Part shown: positions 25,742 to 35,316 of the stretch, piece after piece
Layout of the letters: every line of letters begins with the position of its first letter
How positions within the stretch are numbered: position 1 is the stretch's first letter
Assembly: GCF_018476885.1 (NCBI RefSeq)
Contig: NZ_JAHCVJ010000005.1
Coordinates: forward strand, 335,244 to 399,243
Source of the DNA: Geoanaerobacter pelophilus
GTDB lineage: Bacteria; Desulfobacterota; Desulfuromonadia; Geobacterales; DSM-12255
Reading direction: 5' to 3'
Length of the DNA stretch: 64,000 nucleotides
Notes under the pieces: model-generated
The model's input: only the letters and a program-made list of their open reading frames with translations
Databases searched by the model: none
What the model was told of the DNA's origin: nothing
Translations under genes and position numbers: made by a program

Positions 25742-25808
25742 CCCTAGTGCCCCCTTTCACGGTCGAAACATTTGATCGGCGATAAAAAACCGTCTCGCAG
25801 GATGGGTA

Positions 25809-25837
25809 AGTATAGTGAAAGCGACTGCCGATGTCAA
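25809..25837 (-). promoter_or_regulatory. mltD: Sigma-70 promoter of mltD
   Basis: Minus strand TTGACA (25837-25832), 17-nt spacer, TATACT (25814-25809). This is close to consensus and lies about 65 bp upstream of the ATG. It separates mltD from the upstream hflX transcription unit. Confidence 0.85.
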
Positions 25838-25947
25838 TCCGAGAAGATCAAACTGATGGGGGGAGCTGGAGGCAGAAACATTAAGAAATCATTGGCAGTT
25901 TAACTAAGATACTGCTATTTCGGGGCTCATTGGAAACAGCGACCGGC

Positions 25948-27558
25948 TCACGCCCAGAAGCGACGCTCCAATTCCGCCAGCAACGGCGTCAGCGAGTCGT
26001 TGTCGTTGGCGGAGAGCATGATGGCTCCTAATTTTCGCGACTGCTGTCGGACCTTCATAAAGGTGATCGGGTCCTTCTTTTTCAGGTCAGCCAGGAGATC
26101 GCTCTTGTTAAAGACCACCAGGCGCGGCTTCTCCCCCAGGCCAAGCTCCTCTATGATCCGATCCACCTGCTCGACCTGCTCGGCAAAACGGTGGTTGGCA
26201 CAGTCCACCACATGCAACAGTAGGTCAGCATCCTGAAGCTCTTCGAGGGTCGCCTTGAAAGCGCCCAGGAGAGATTTGGGGAGCGAGCGGATAAAGCCGA
26301 CGGTATCGGTGATGATTACCTCCCGTTCCCGGGGGAAACGGAGTCGGCGGGTAGAGGTGTCGAGCGTGGCAAAGAGCAGGTCTTCGGTGAAAACATCACT
26401 CTTGGTAAGGGCATTGAGCAGGGTGGACTTGCCGGCATTGGTGTAACCGACAATCGACACGATCGGCACGCCGGCCCGGATCCGCTTTTGGCGGCGCTGG
26501 TAGCGCCCGGCAGAGAGATCGTCCAGGCTCTTCTCCAGCTTGGCAATCCTGTCCCTGATCCTGCGGCGATCGATCTCCAGCTTGGTCTCGCCCGGTCCGC
26601 GGCCGCCGATCCCTCCCATGAGGCGGGACATCTGCACCCCTCTGCCGGTCAGCCTGGGGAGCAGGTATTTCAACTGGGCCAGCTCCACCTGGACCTTGCC
26701 GTCCAGACTGGTTGCCCGTCGGGCAAAGATATCCAGGATCAGCTGGCTCCGGTCGATGACCTTGAGTTCGGTCATGGCGGAGATGGAGCGAACCTGGGCC
26801 GGGGTCAATTCCTGATCGAAGACCAGCATGGTCGCCCCGAGCTGCAACGCCCGGATCACCACATCCCGCATCTTCCCTTCCCCCATGAGATAGCGGGGGT
26901 TGAGCTGCCGCGGCCTCTGGATCGTAGTTTCCAGCACCTGGACACCGGATGTCCTGGCCAGTTCCTGCAACTCGTCCAGCGAATCTTCCGCTTCCTCGCG
27001 CGACGACTGGGTCACGGAGATCAAAATCCCGCGTTCCCCACCGCGAATCTCGGCTGCCGGCGGCGTGGCCTTGGCGAGTTCGGCGTCCCGGTCACTGATA
27101 AAATGGTCGAAATCCGGTTGCAGGGCCGTGATCCGGGTCGGCGGGCAGACATGATAGGGGGGGCCGGAGGAGGCTGCCGGGACCAGCCAGGCGCTCTGGA
27201 TCATCGGCGGTTCGGTATCCATTAATGCGGCAACCAGGTCCAGGCGGAGCATGGCAAGGTCAGTCAGGTCATCATCAGTGAGCGGTTCGTTCTTGAGGTG
27301 GGTATGAACCAGGCGGAGCCCGCGCAGCATCCGTTTCCCCAGAGGATACTCGTCAAGCTCCGGAATCATCAGCCCCCGTTCATTACCAATAACCACATAG
27401 GCAGGTTCGCCGATACGATTCAGCAAGATGCCGATCTGACGGCGAATATCCCGCGACAGCTCAATGAGGTGGCGGGCCAGATCAAGGGTCACGATCTCGC
27501 CCGGCGCAACCCGGCGACGGTATAACCGCTCCAGCGCTTTGAGCTGACTCGGCTTCAA
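25948..27558 (-). CDS. hflX: GTPase HflX, long form
   Basis: 536 residues from a TTG. An N-terminal extension (about 1-170) precedes the HflX core: LDELQELARTSG, NPRYLMGEGK, LVFDQELTPAQVRSI, IDRSQLILDIFARRATS, LPRLTGRGVQMSRLMGGIGGRGPGE, a coiled coil, then the G domain (GYTNAGKST, G3 DTVGFI, NKSD). HflX splits stalled ribosomes. Conserved-looking LYGNLFGLKPSQL extends upstream of the TTG, where no ATG, GTG or TTG exists before a stop. GAGGA is well spaced from an in-frame ATA at about 27585, so the real start may be there. Confidence 0.93.
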   Translation of the reverse strand: MKPSQLKALERLYRRRVAPGEIVTLDLARHLIELSRDIRRQIGILLNRIGEPAYVVIGNERGLMIPELDEYPLGKRMLRGLRLVHTHLKNEPLTDDDLTDLAMLRLDLVAALMDTEPPMIQSAWLVPAASSGPPYHVCPPTRITALQPDFDHFISDRDAELAKATPPAAEIRGGERGILISVTQSSREEAEDSLDELQELARTSGVQVLETTIQRPRQLNPRYLMGEGKMRDVVIRALQLGATMLVFDQELTPAQVRSISAMTELKVIDRSQLILDIFARRATSLDGKVQVELAQLKYLLPRLTGRGVQMSRLMGGIGGRGPGETKLEIDRRRIRDRIAKLEKSLDDLSAGRYQRRQKRIRAGVPIVSIVGYTNAGKSTLLNALTKSDVFTEDLLFATLDTSTRRLRFPREREVIITDTVGFIRSLPKSLLGAFKATLEELQDADLLLHVVDCANHRFAEQVEQVDRIIEELGLGEKPRLVVFNKSDLLADLKKKDPITFMKVRQQSRKLGAIMLSANDNDSLTPLLAELERRFWA

Positions 27559-27629
27559 GCCGAAAAGATTGCCGTACAGTTGTTTTATCGGAAGATCCTC
27601 ACAAAAACAGGAGAGTTAATGAATGCCCT

Positions 27630-28397
27630 TTACAGACCGATGATGTTATAGCCGCTATCGACAAAGTGTACCTCGCCGGTCACCCCGCGGGCAAGGTTGC
27701 TGCACAGATAGAGCGCAGCACCGGCCACTTCTTCCTGGTTGATATTGCGGCGCAGCGGGGCCTTGTCGGCAACGATGCCGGCAATCTGGTTGAAGCCGCC
27801 GACACCGGCAGCAGCCAGGGTCTTGAGCGGACCGGCGGAAATGGCATTCACCCTTATCCCGTCGCCACCCACAGACTCGGCCAGGTAGCGGACGCTCATC
27901 TCCAGTGCGGCCTTGGCAACCCCCATGACGTTATAGCTCGGGAATACCTTCTGCCCGCCATAATAGGAAAGCGTCAGGATCGATCCACCTGGGCTCATGA
28001 GCGGAACCGCTTCCTTGGCCAGCGCGATCAGCGAATAGGCGCTGACGTCCATTGCCAGGGCAAAACCTTCGCGGGTAGTATTGAGAAAAGAGCCCTTGAG
28101 TTCATCCTTGTTGGCAAAGGCCACAGAATGGACCAGGATGTCCAGTCCGCCCCAGCGCTCCTTGACATCCCTGAAAACCGCAGCAACCTCATCATCATTA
28201 CGCACATCACACTGCAATACCATGTCGGCGCCGATGCTCTCGGCAAGCGGAATTACCCGCTTGGCGAGCATATCCCCGTTATAGGCAAAGGCCAGAGAAG
28301 CTCCCTCTTTTTTGAACGCTTCGGCTATGGCCCAGGCAATGCTTTTGTCGTTGGCGACGCCAAAGATAAGCGCCTTTTTTCCTTCAAGAAGCCCCAT
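27630..28397 (-). CDS. fabI: Enoyl-[acyl-carrier-protein] reductase (NADH) FabI
   Basis: 255 residues, typical FabI length. Rossmann entry GVANDKSIAWAIAEAFKKEGA, the FabI-type VHSVAFANK strand, and the active-site pair Tyr/Lys in LSYYGGQKVFPSYNVMGVAKAALE. ISAGPLKTLAAAGVGGF is the family's substrate-loop wording. It completes each round of fatty-acid elongation. GAGGAGGAG lies 6-8 nt before the ATG. It is upstream of hflX on the same strand (71-bp gap). Confidence 0.96.
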   Translation of the reverse strand: MGLLEGKKALIFGVANDKSIAWAIAEAFKKEGASLAFAYNGDMLAKRVIPLAESIGADMVLQCDVRNDDEVAAVFRDVKERWGGLDILVHSVAFANKDELKGSFLNTTREGFALAMDVSAYSLIALAKEAVPLMSPGGSILTLSYYGGQKVFPSYNVMGVAKAALEMSVRYLAESVGGDGIRVNAISAGPLKTLAAAGVGGFNQIAGIVADKAPLRRNINQEEVAGAALYLCSNLARGVTGEVHFVDSGYNIIGL

Positions 28398-28505
28398 CCG
28401 GCACTCCTCCTCAATAGATCGTGATAAGCGGCAATAGTAATAAAAAATGTTATTAATGGCAAGCGGAATGCCCTTTTTTATGCTTTACTTAATAATGAGG
28501 CGCTC

Positions 28506-30122
28506 ATGACCTATAAGATGCACAAAATTATTGAGAAACGGGAGCAGATCACACGCTTGGGGAGTGTGGATGAAGTTGTCAAAGGACTTTCCCTGCTTCT
28601 CAAAAGGACGGTCAAGAGCCGCTGGGCTGCGATTTACCTGCTCGACAATGAGCGCAGGCATTTTCTTCCGGCCCGCATCAGCGGTATCCCGCGCAATCAG
28701 CTCCACCTTTTCCGCAACCTGGCGCTCAATCCTGGGGAGATCCCATTCCTGGGGAGCATGATCAACAAGAAGCAACATCTGATAATTACCGGCGCTAAAC
28801 GACTCGATTTTTTGACCCCGGAGCTGAATAAGCTACTGCAACACCTGACGCTGCTGGTGCTGCCGATGGTCGTCCGGAACCAGGTGATCGGCGCTGTGGT
28901 TGTTTCGCGCTCTTCCAGTTACCCGCCGTTCAACGAAAAGGAAATCGCCGTCATCCGGGAGACCGTTGCTCATTCGGCCCTGGCGATAAGCCATATCCGG
29001 CTGTTCGACGAATCGCTCGACATGGCGGTGGAGATGGGACGCCGAGTCGATGTCATTCTCACTCTTGATGAGATCAACAAGGCGATATCGTCGTCACTCT
29101 CCCCAACCACCATCATTGAGACCGCCATGGAACATATCGAGCGGATCATTCAGTGCGAACTGGTGGTGGTGCTCGAAGAAAAAGAGGGCGAACTGGTCGT
29201 CCTTGCCGCCCGCGGCAGGGATATCACCGTTCCGCCGTCGATTCACCAGGGAGGCATACTCAGCGGCCCGTCGCTGGCGCACGAAGTTCTCGATACCTGG
29301 AAAAGCTCATATCTTCCGGCGCTGTCGGCAATACCCGGCCTTGGCGCTGTTGATAGTGCCCTTGCCTCGGCGGGCATCCAATCGGCCATGGCCATCCCGT
29401 TGGTAAGCAAAGAGGCGATTCGCGGGGTGCTGCTCCTGGGGGACACCTCAATCGGCCAGTTTGTCAAAGAGGATGCCTTTACCATCGAGAAGATCGCGGG
29501 GCAACTGGCAGTGGCCTTGGATAATGCCCGGCATTTCCAGGAGATGCGTTCACTCTTCATCAATACAGTGGCAAGCCTTGCCAATGCAATAGATGCCAAA
29601 TCCCCTTGGACCAAAGGCCATTCCGAGCGGGTCATGGAGATATCGGCAACCATTGCCCGCGAGTTGGGGCTGACTGACGAACTGGTAGAGAAAGTGAGGC
29701 TGTGCGGCCTGCTGCACGATATCGGCAAAATAGGAATAATCGAGGCACTGCTGGAAAAGCCGGAACAGCTTTCTGAAGACGAATTCCCACCGATGCGGCT
29801 GCACCCGGGAAAAGGAGTAGCCATCCTCGCGCCGATCGAGCAGCTGCATGACATGCTCCCCGGCATTCTCTACCATCATGAGCGGATGGACGGCACCGGT
29901 TACCCCGAAGGACTGCAAGGTAGCCTGATACCCCTTGAAGCGCGGATCATTGCCGTTGCGGACTCTTTCGACGCCATGGTTTCGGACCGCCCGTACAAGG
30001 CGGCCCTCACGCCGCACCAGGCAATCAGGGAACTGGAACGGGAAGCCGGCACCCACTTTGATGCCAGGGTGGTTGCCTGCTTCTGCGACCACCTGAGGCG
30101 CAAGCTGGGGCCGGAAGCGTAA
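28506..30122 (+). CDS. GAF-GAF-HD-GYP c-di-GMP phosphodiesterase
   Basis: 538 residues: first GAF-like domain (about 15-165), second GAF (about 185-345) and HD-GYP (about 355-530). The catalytic set is intact: HSERV, LLHDIGKIG (HD at about 404-405), LHPGKG, YHHERMDGTGYPEGL (GYP at about 465-467) and the following IAVADSFDAMVSDRPYK. It should hydrolyse c-di-GMP to GMP under control of unknown GAF ligands. It opens a plus-strand run with dusB and the NtrB/NtrC-like pair and is divergent from fabI. Confidence 0.94.
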   Translation: MTYKMHKIIEKREQITRLGSVDEVVKGLSLLLKRTVKSRWAAIYLLDNERRHFLPARISGIPRNQLHLFRNLALNPGEIPFLGSMINKKQHLIITGAKRLDFLTPELNKLLQHLTLLVLPMVVRNQVIGAVVVSRSSSYPPFNEKEIAVIRETVAHSALAISHIRLFDESLDMAVEMGRRVDVILTLDEINKAISSSLSPTTIIETAMEHIERIIQCELVVVLEEKEGELVVLAARGRDITVPPSIHQGGILSGPSLAHEVLDTWKSSYLPALSAIPGLGAVDSALASAGIQSAMAIPLVSKEAIRGVLLLGDTSIGQFVKEDAFTIEKIAGQLAVALDNARHFQEMRSLFINTVASLANAIDAKSPWTKGHSERVMEISATIARELGLTDELVEKVRLCGLLHDIGKIGIIEALLEKPEQLSEDEFPPMRLHPGKGVAILAPIEQLHDMLPGILYHHERMDGTGYPEGLQGSLIPLEARIIAVADSFDAMVSDRPYKAALTPHQAIRELEREAGTHFDARVVACFCDHLRRKLGPEA

Positions 30123-30263
30123 CTCCGCAAGCGCCTGACAGCAAAGCCGCTACCTCCTGCTGATCCCGGCTCGTTTCGCAAGGCTTATATCCCTTTTATT
30201 TCCCTTGCCTTTTTTATCTTCCATGTTATTATGCCCAAAAAATAGGCAAATTCCTCCAAGTTC

Positions 30264-31247
30264 ATGATAAAACAGCTAACTATTGCAACCCTGCAACTGG
30301 CCAACAACCTGATTCTCGCACCTATGGCGGGAATCACCAATGGGCCGGTCAGGCTTCTGTCTCGTGAATGCGGCGCCGCCCTCTGCTTTACCGAGATGGT
30401 GAGCGTGAACGGCATTGCCCATGATGGCAGGAAATCCCTGGAGCTGATGGCCAGTTCCGAGAGCGACCGGCCGCTGGGAGTACAGCTTTTTGGCGATGAT
30501 CCGGCTCTCCTGGCCGAGGGGGCCAGAGTAGCATCTGCATACGGAGACCTCATAGACATCAATATGGGGTGCCCGGTAAAGAAGGTTGTCAACAGCGGTT
30601 CCGGTAGTGCTTTGCTCCGCGAACCGGCCAAGGTAAGGGACATTGTCCGCGCGGTAAGGAGCGCGACCTGTCTGCCCCTGACCATCAAAATCAGATCGGG
30701 CTGGCAGGCAGAAGACCGTAACTTCCCGGAGATTGCCCGGATTGCCGAAGGCGAAGGGTGTGACGCCATCACCCTGCACCCGAGAAGCCGCTCCCAGATG
30801 TTCGATGGCAAGGCCGACTGGCAACACCTGGCAGAACTGAAGCAGCTGGTTACTATTCCGGTTATCGGCAGCGGTGACCTGTTCTCGGCACAGGATGTCG
30901 TATCCATGCTGGGGCAGACCGGTTGCGATGGGGTAATGATCGCCCGCGGATCGCTCGGCAACCCCTGGATCTTCAGGGAGACGCTGCAACTTCTGGCCGG
31001 ACAGGAGCCAACCGGCCCGACCAGGGAAGAGCGGTTAAACGCCGCACTGGGACACATCGCCAGCTTCATTGCTTGTGCCGGCGAAACGGTTGCCATCAGG
31101 GAGATGCGCAAGCATTTATGCTGGTATGTCAAAGGGTTGCCCGGCGCATCCCGGTTTCGCGATTTTGTTAACCGTATTGATGGCAAGCAGGAATTGATCG
31201 CAGGGGTTACTGACTTTTTCCGGCAACAGGGGGATTGGGTCTCTTGA
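30264..31247 (+). CDS. dusB: tRNA-dihydrouridine synthase (DusB-type)
   Basis: 327 residues. Flavin TIM-barrel: LAPMAGITNGPVRLL, TEMVSVNG, VQLFGDDPALLAEGA, DINMGCPVKKVVNSGSGSALL (active-site Cys in the MGCP loop), ITLHPRSRSQMFDGKADW, IGSGDLFSAQDV and GVMIARGSLGNPWIF. The helical C-terminal domain holds MRKHLCWYVKGLPGA. It reduces uridine to dihydrouridine in the tRNA D-loop. Its TGA overlaps the TTG start of the kinase gene (TTGA), indicating coupling. Confidence 0.95.
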   Translation: MIKQLTIATLQLANNLILAPMAGITNGPVRLLSRECGAALCFTEMVSVNGIAHDGRKSLELMASSESDRPLGVQLFGDDPALLAEGARVASAYGDLIDINMGCPVKKVVNSGSGSALLREPAKVRDIVRAVRSATCLPLTIKIRSGWQAEDRNFPEIARIAEGEGCDAITLHPRSRSQMFDGKADWQHLAELKQLVTIPVIGSGDLFSAQDVVSMLGQTGCDGVMIARGSLGNPWIFRETLQLLAGQEPTGPTREERLNAALGHIASFIACAGETVAIREMRKHLCWYVKGLPGASRFRDFVNRIDGKQELIAGVTDFFRQQGDWVS

Positions 31248-32329
31248 GCAGGCAGATTCAGGAGTTTTATGCCAACGTCATCGACAGTGTCGGCGACGGG
31301 GTGGTAGTTCTCGATGCAACGGGGTGCATAACCTTCCTGAACCCGGCTGCCGAGGAGTTGACCGGCGTCTCGCGCAAGCTTGCCCAGGGGATGGCCTTTG
31401 CCACGGTTTTCAAGGGGGAAGAACTGCTGCTGGAGATGGCGGCCAAGACCTCTGAGACCGGCATGTCCATCTCCGACCATGAGAACATCGTCCTGTACCG
31501 CACCGGCCATCCCATCCCGGTGAGCGCCACCACCTCGCCGCTGATGCTGGCAAGCGGTGAACGGATCGGGACCATTCTGCTGCTGCGCGACCTCACCAGC
31601 ATCCGCGAACTGGAAGAGGCAGTAAGGACTGCCGACCGGCTCGCCGCGCTCGGGACACTGGCGGCCGGACTGGCCCATGAGATAAAAAACCCGCTCGGAG
31701 GGATCAAGGGCGCGGCGCAACTGCTGGAAAAGGAGCTGCCGGAAGACAGCGAACTGCTCGATTACACCAGGATCATGATCAAGGAGACGCAGCGGGTTAA
31801 TCGGATTGTCGAGGAACTGCTCGCCCTGACCACCCCGAAAAAACTGCAGTTGTCCAAGGTCAACCTCCATCAAATTCTGGGGGACATCCTGACCCTGCAG
31901 AAAAACGGTCTCGGCAACCGGGAGATCGCCTTCCAGCAGAAGTTTGACCCGAGTATCCCGCCCATCCTGGCTGATGAGGAGCAGTTGACTCAGCTCTTTC
32001 TCAATCTGATCAAGAACGCGGTGGAGGCTGTCGGCGAAAACGGCCAGATCAGGATCTCGAGCCGGATCCTCTCCGACTACACCCTGACCCAGAAGGGTGA
32101 ACGCCGCCAGCGGATGGTCGCGGTCGAGATCAGCGACGACGGTCCCGGCATGTCGCGCGAGCAACTTGACCAGCTGTTCACCCCATTCTTCACCACCAAG
32201 TCGCGGGGGACCGGCCTGGGGCTGGCCATCTGCCACAAGATAGTAACCGAGCACCGCGGGCTGATCAAGGTCGCTTCCGAGTTGGGAAAAGGGACGGCCT
32301 TCACCATCATGTTGCCGTTAATACAGTAA
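31244..32329 (+). CDS. NtrB-like PAS sensor histidine kinase
   Basis: 361 residues, soluble. PAS domain is about 5-115 (YANVIDSVGDGVVVLDATGCITFLNPAAEELTG), dimerisation/phospho-acceptor LAHEIKNPLGGIKGAAQLLEKE with His145, and catalytic domain with LFLNLIKNAVEAVG (N box), ISDDGPGMS (G1) and FTTKSRGTGLGLAICHKI. It should phosphorylate the NtrC-like regulator encoded next. TTG 31244 overlaps the dusB stop; GGGGG lies 10 nt upstream. TTG 31235 is too close to that site. Signal unknown; the cytoplasmic PAS suggests redox or nitrogen status. Confidence 0.92.
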   Translation: MSRQIQEFYANVIDSVGDGVVVLDATGCITFLNPAAEELTGVSRKLAQGMAFATVFKGEELLLEMAAKTSETGMSISDHENIVLYRTGHPIPVSATTSPLMLASGERIGTILLLRDLTSIRELEEAVRTADRLAALGTLAAGLAHEIKNPLGGIKGAAQLLEKELPEDSELLDYTRIMIKETQRVNRIVEELLALTTPKKLQLSKVNLHQILGDILTLQKNGLGNREIAFQQKFDPSIPPILADEEQLTQLFLNLIKNAVEAVGENGQIRISSRILSDYTLTQKGERRQRMVAVEISDDGPGMSREQLDQLFTPFFTTKSRGTGLGLAICHKIVTEHRGLIKVASELGKGTAFTIMLPLIQ

Positions 32330-32412
32330 AAATCAGTTCGAGCTTCGAAGTCCGACGTTCAATATTATGAACAGCGCGAACCTCCAATCTCGAACCTTGA
32401 ACGGAGTTTATT

Positions 32413-33861
32413 ATGCCACTAAGCAGAATTCTGGTAGCTGATGACGAAGAGAGCATGCGATGGGTGCTATCCAAAGCCCTGAAAAAGAAAGGGTTTGCCG
32501 TTGACCTGGCTGCCGACGGCGAGCAGGCGCTCGGCATGATCCAGGCGGGGAATTACGACCTGGCAATCCTTGACATCAAGATGCCGGGGATCTCCGGATT
32601 GGACCTCCTCGACCGGTTGCGGGACCTGAAAAGCGACCTCCTGGTTGTGATCATGACTGCCGAAGCCAGCATGAAAAACGCGGTTGAGGCCATGAAGCGG
32701 GGGGCCTACGACTACCTGACCAAACCGTTCGACCTGGACGTCATCGACGCCATTGTTGAGAAGGTTAACCGCGCCAGGGAGATGACCTCCCAGGTCTCGA
32801 TCCTGAAAGAGGAGCTGAAAGACCGCTACCAGCTGGAAAAAACCATTATCGGCAACTCGCCGGCCATGCGAGAGGTGTACAAGACCATCGGCAAGGTGGC
32901 GCCGAGTGACATCACCGTCATGGTCCAGGGAGAGTCCGGTACCGGCAAGGAGTTGATCGCCCGAGCGATCCATTTCAACTCCCGCCGCCTCGGTAAACCG
33001 TTCATTGCGCTCAACTGCGCGGCAATCCCCAAGGAATTACTGGAGTCGGAGCTGTTCGGCTTTGAGAAAGGGGCCTTCACCGGGGCGGTGGAGCGGAAGC
33101 TGGGGAAATTCGAGCAGGCCAACGGCGGCACCATCTTTCTTGACGAAATCGGCGACATGCCGGGCGACCTTCAGGCCAAGATTCTGCGGGTATTGCAGGA
33201 AAAAGAGATCACCCGCACCGGCGGCAGCCAGAGCATTGCCGTGGATGTCCGGATCATCGCCGCAACCAACCAGGACCTGGAAGAGATGGTCCGGCAACGG
33301 ACCTTCCGCGAAGACCTCTTTTACCGGCTCAATGTCGTGCCGATTCATCTCGTGCCATTGCGCGAACGCCGCGAAGACATCAAGTCACTGGCCGAATATT
33401 TCCTGGCAAAGGCCTGCACTGAGTTGGAGATTCCACCTCGCCAGTGCGACCCGTCGGCAATGTCGCTGCTGGTGTCTCACTCCTGGCCCGGCAATGTCCG
33501 GGAGCTGGAAAACAGCATCAAGCGGGCAGTCATCCTCTCCTCTGATCAGCTGCTCACCAGCGATGACTTTCCCGGACTCCGCAATCAGGCCAAGCCCGGA
33601 GATATCCCCACCAACGGCGAAGGGTTGTCGCTCGAAGGGATCGTCGAGATGAAGCTCCGGCTCTCTTTTGCCAACATGGACAAGATGCAGAGCGGTGACG
33701 TCTATACCATGGTCATTGAACAGGTCGAGCGCCCCCTGATCCGCTTCGTGCTGGAAAAAACCCGCGGTAACCAAGTCAGGGCCGCCGATATCCTCGGTAT
33801 CAACCGCAACACTCTGAGGAAGAAGATCCAGGAACTGGGCATTGACCTGAGAAGAGACTGA
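32413..33861 (+). CDS. NtrC-family sigma-54-dependent response regulator
   Basis: 482 residues: receiver (1-120; Asp54 in LAILDIKMPG, Lys in YLTKPFD), AAA+ domain (about 140-375) with GESGTGKE, ELFGFEKGAFTGAVE (the GAFTGA sigma-54 contact loop), GGTIFLDEIGDMP, and Arg finger FREDLFYRLNVVPI. A Fis-type HTH closes the protein (RAADILGINRNTLRKKIQELGI). It activates sigma-54 promoters after phosphorylation by the upstream kinase. The 83-bp gap before it contains small dyads (TTCGA-GCT-TCGAA; GTTCA-N6-TGAAC at 32357-32372) that could be binding sites. Confidence 0.95.
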   Translation: MPLSRILVADDEESMRWVLSKALKKKGFAVDLAADGEQALGMIQAGNYDLAILDIKMPGISGLDLLDRLRDLKSDLLVVIMTAEASMKNAVEAMKRGAYDYLTKPFDLDVIDAIVEKVNRAREMTSQVSILKEELKDRYQLEKTIIGNSPAMREVYKTIGKVAPSDITVMVQGESGTGKELIARAIHFNSRRLGKPFIALNCAAIPKELLESELFGFEKGAFTGAVERKLGKFEQANGGTIFLDEIGDMPGDLQAKILRVLQEKEITRTGGSQSIAVDVRIIAATNQDLEEMVRQRTFREDLFYRLNVVPIHLVPLRERREDIKSLAEYFLAKACTELEIPPRQCDPSAMSLLVSHSWPGNVRELENSIKRAVILSSDQLLTSDDFPGLRNQAKPGDIPTNGEGLSLEGIVEMKLRLSFANMDKMQSGDVYTMVIEQVERPLIRFVLEKTRGNQVRAADILGINRNTLRKKIQELGIDLRRD

Positions 33862-33907
33862 CAGCAGCGTATCCGCTTAACCTATATCTGAATTATGGAG
33901 GTACGAC

Positions 33908-34471
33908 ATGGGGATCAAGGACAAGTTTTTTCTCGACCGCAATAATGCTGTACTGGTAGTCATCGATGTCCAGGAGAAACTCTGCCGGGCCATGGACGAC
34001 AAGGTGCTCGACAAGCTGGTCAACAACGCCTCCATCCTGCAGGAGGCGGCAAAAGAGCTGGCAATGCCGATCATTGCCACTGAGCAGTATGTCAAAGGGC
34101 TGGGTGAAACCCTTCCGGCCCTGAAAGAGCGGCTCTGCACCCCTGCCATCGAAAAGATGACCTTCGGCTGTTGCGGGGAAGCAAACTTTCCGGACCAGCT
34201 GCGGGCGCTGGGCAAGAAGCAGGTCATCATCACCGGCATGGAGACCCATGTCTGCGTGCTGCAGACTGTTCTGGAACTGCTCGATGCCGGCTATGTCGTG
34301 CATCTGGTCAAGGATGCGGTAATGAGCCGCCGCAAGGAGAACTGGCTGGTCGGGGTAGAAGCGGCGCGCGATGCCGGGGCAGTGATCACCTCCACTGAAG
34401 CGGCGCTGTTCCAGCTCCTCAAGGTCGCCGGAACCGATGAGTTTAAAAAGCTGTCAAAGCTGGTACGATAA
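33908..34471 (+). CDS. Isochorismatase-like cysteine hydrolase
   Basis: 187 residues. The triad of the family is visible: Asp20 in LVVIDVQEKL, Lys78 in IEKMTFGCC, and Cys115 in GMETHVCVLQT preceded by the usual cis-peptide. Similar short proteins are called hydrolases of unknown substrate (nicotinamidase/YcaC-like). It lies 46 bp after the NtrC-like gene and 32 bp before rubrerythrin. GGAGG at 33896-33900 precedes the ATG. Confidence 0.9.
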   Translation: MGIKDKFFLDRNNAVLVVIDVQEKLCRAMDDKVLDKLVNNASILQEAAKELAMPIIATEQYVKGLGETLPALKERLCTPAIEKMTFGCCGEANFPDQLRALGKKQVIITGMETHVCVLQTVLELLDAGYVVHLVKDAVMSRRKENWLVGVEAARDAGAVITSTEAALFQLLKVAGTDEFKKLSKLVR

Positions 34472-34503
34472 AGCTATAGCCAACTGCGAGCGAAGGAGAT
34501 GAC

Positions 34504-35076
34504 ATGAGCCTGAAAGGAACAAAAACCGAGAAAAACCTGCTTGGGTCATTTGCCGGCGAAAGCCAGGCCCGTAACCGTTACACCTATTTCGCCGCCCAGG
34601 CCAAGAAAGACGGCCTGGTCCAGATTGCCGACATCTTCGAAGAGACCGCCAACCAGGAAAAAGAGCATGCCAAGCGGTTTTTCAAGTTCCTCGAAGGAGG
34701 GGAGGTTGAGATAACGGCCTGCTTCCCGGCAGGGAAGGTGGGGACCACGGCGGAAAACCTGCTGGCGGCAGCCGGCGGAGAACACCACGAACACACGGTG
34801 CTCTATCCAGAATTTGCCAGGGTTGCCCGCGAGGAAGGATTCGCCCAGATCGCCGAGACCTTTGACGCCATCTCGATTGCTGAAAAGCAGCATGAAAAGC
34901 GTTATCGCGACCTGCTGGAAAACCTGGAGAAAGGCCTGGTCTTTCACCGCGACCAGCCGGTAGTGTGGCGCTGCAGAAACTGCGGCTATCTCCACGAAGG
35001 GACCGATGCCCCGGACACCTGCCCGGCGTGCGTGCATCCCAAGGCGCACTTCGAGTTACTGGGCGAAAACTGGTAG
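34504..35076 (+). CDS. Rubrerythrin
   Basis: 190 residues. Ferritin-like di-iron domain (about 1-145) with repeated ExxH-type helices (GESQARNRYTYFA, ETANQEKEHAKRFF, EFARVAREEGF, SIAEKQHEKRY), and C-terminal rubredoxin-type Fe(SCys)4 knuckle WRCRNCGYLHEGTDAPDTCPAC. It reduces hydrogen peroxide in the cytoplasm of anaerobes using electrons from rubredoxin or NAD(P)H. CGAAGGAG precedes the ATG; a strong terminator follows. Confidence 0.95.
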   Translation: MSLKGTKTEKNLLGSFAGESQARNRYTYFAAQAKKDGLVQIADIFEETANQEKEHAKRFFKFLEGGEVEITACFPAGKVGTTAENLLAAAGGEHHEHTVLYPEFARVAREEGFAQIAETFDAISIAEKQHEKRYRDLLENLEKGLVFHRDQPVVWRCRNCGYLHEGTDAPDTCPACVHPKAHFELLGENW

Positions 35077-35101
35077 GCTTCTACCGTCCCTGATTATCAA
35101 T

Positions 35102-35135
35102 AAAAAAGGCCGCTCCTGTTGGGGGCGGCCTTTTT
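35102..35135 (+). terminator. Terminator after rubrerythrin
   Basis: AAAGGCCGC...GCGGCCTTT stem with A-run before and T-run after. A related hairpin (AAAGGCCGCC) recurs at 36.84 kb. Confidence 0.9.
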
Positions 35136-35316
35136 ATTTAGGATTTTGTTCATCTTTTTGAAGCGAGAGTTTATTCAACGGCCCCCTCGGGTGACCAGCG
35201 CGGCAGTTTTTGCCGCGTCCGAGTCCACACGAGAATTGGAACATCCCTCACTTAAATGTGAATATGCGAAGGGCACCCAAAGGTTTCGCTCATGGAAATC
35301 TCAGGTAGTGCCCCGA

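Noticed and set aside
30185..32254. A 689-codon open frame antisense to dusB and the NtrB-like gene
   Set aside because: The opposite strand encodes two complete, motif-bearing proteins with coupled starts; the long antisense frame is a by-product of GC-rich codon use.
32341..32372. Small dyads before the NtrC-like gene as a defined regulatory site
   Set aside because: Short and of low information; listed only as possible sites in the gene entry.
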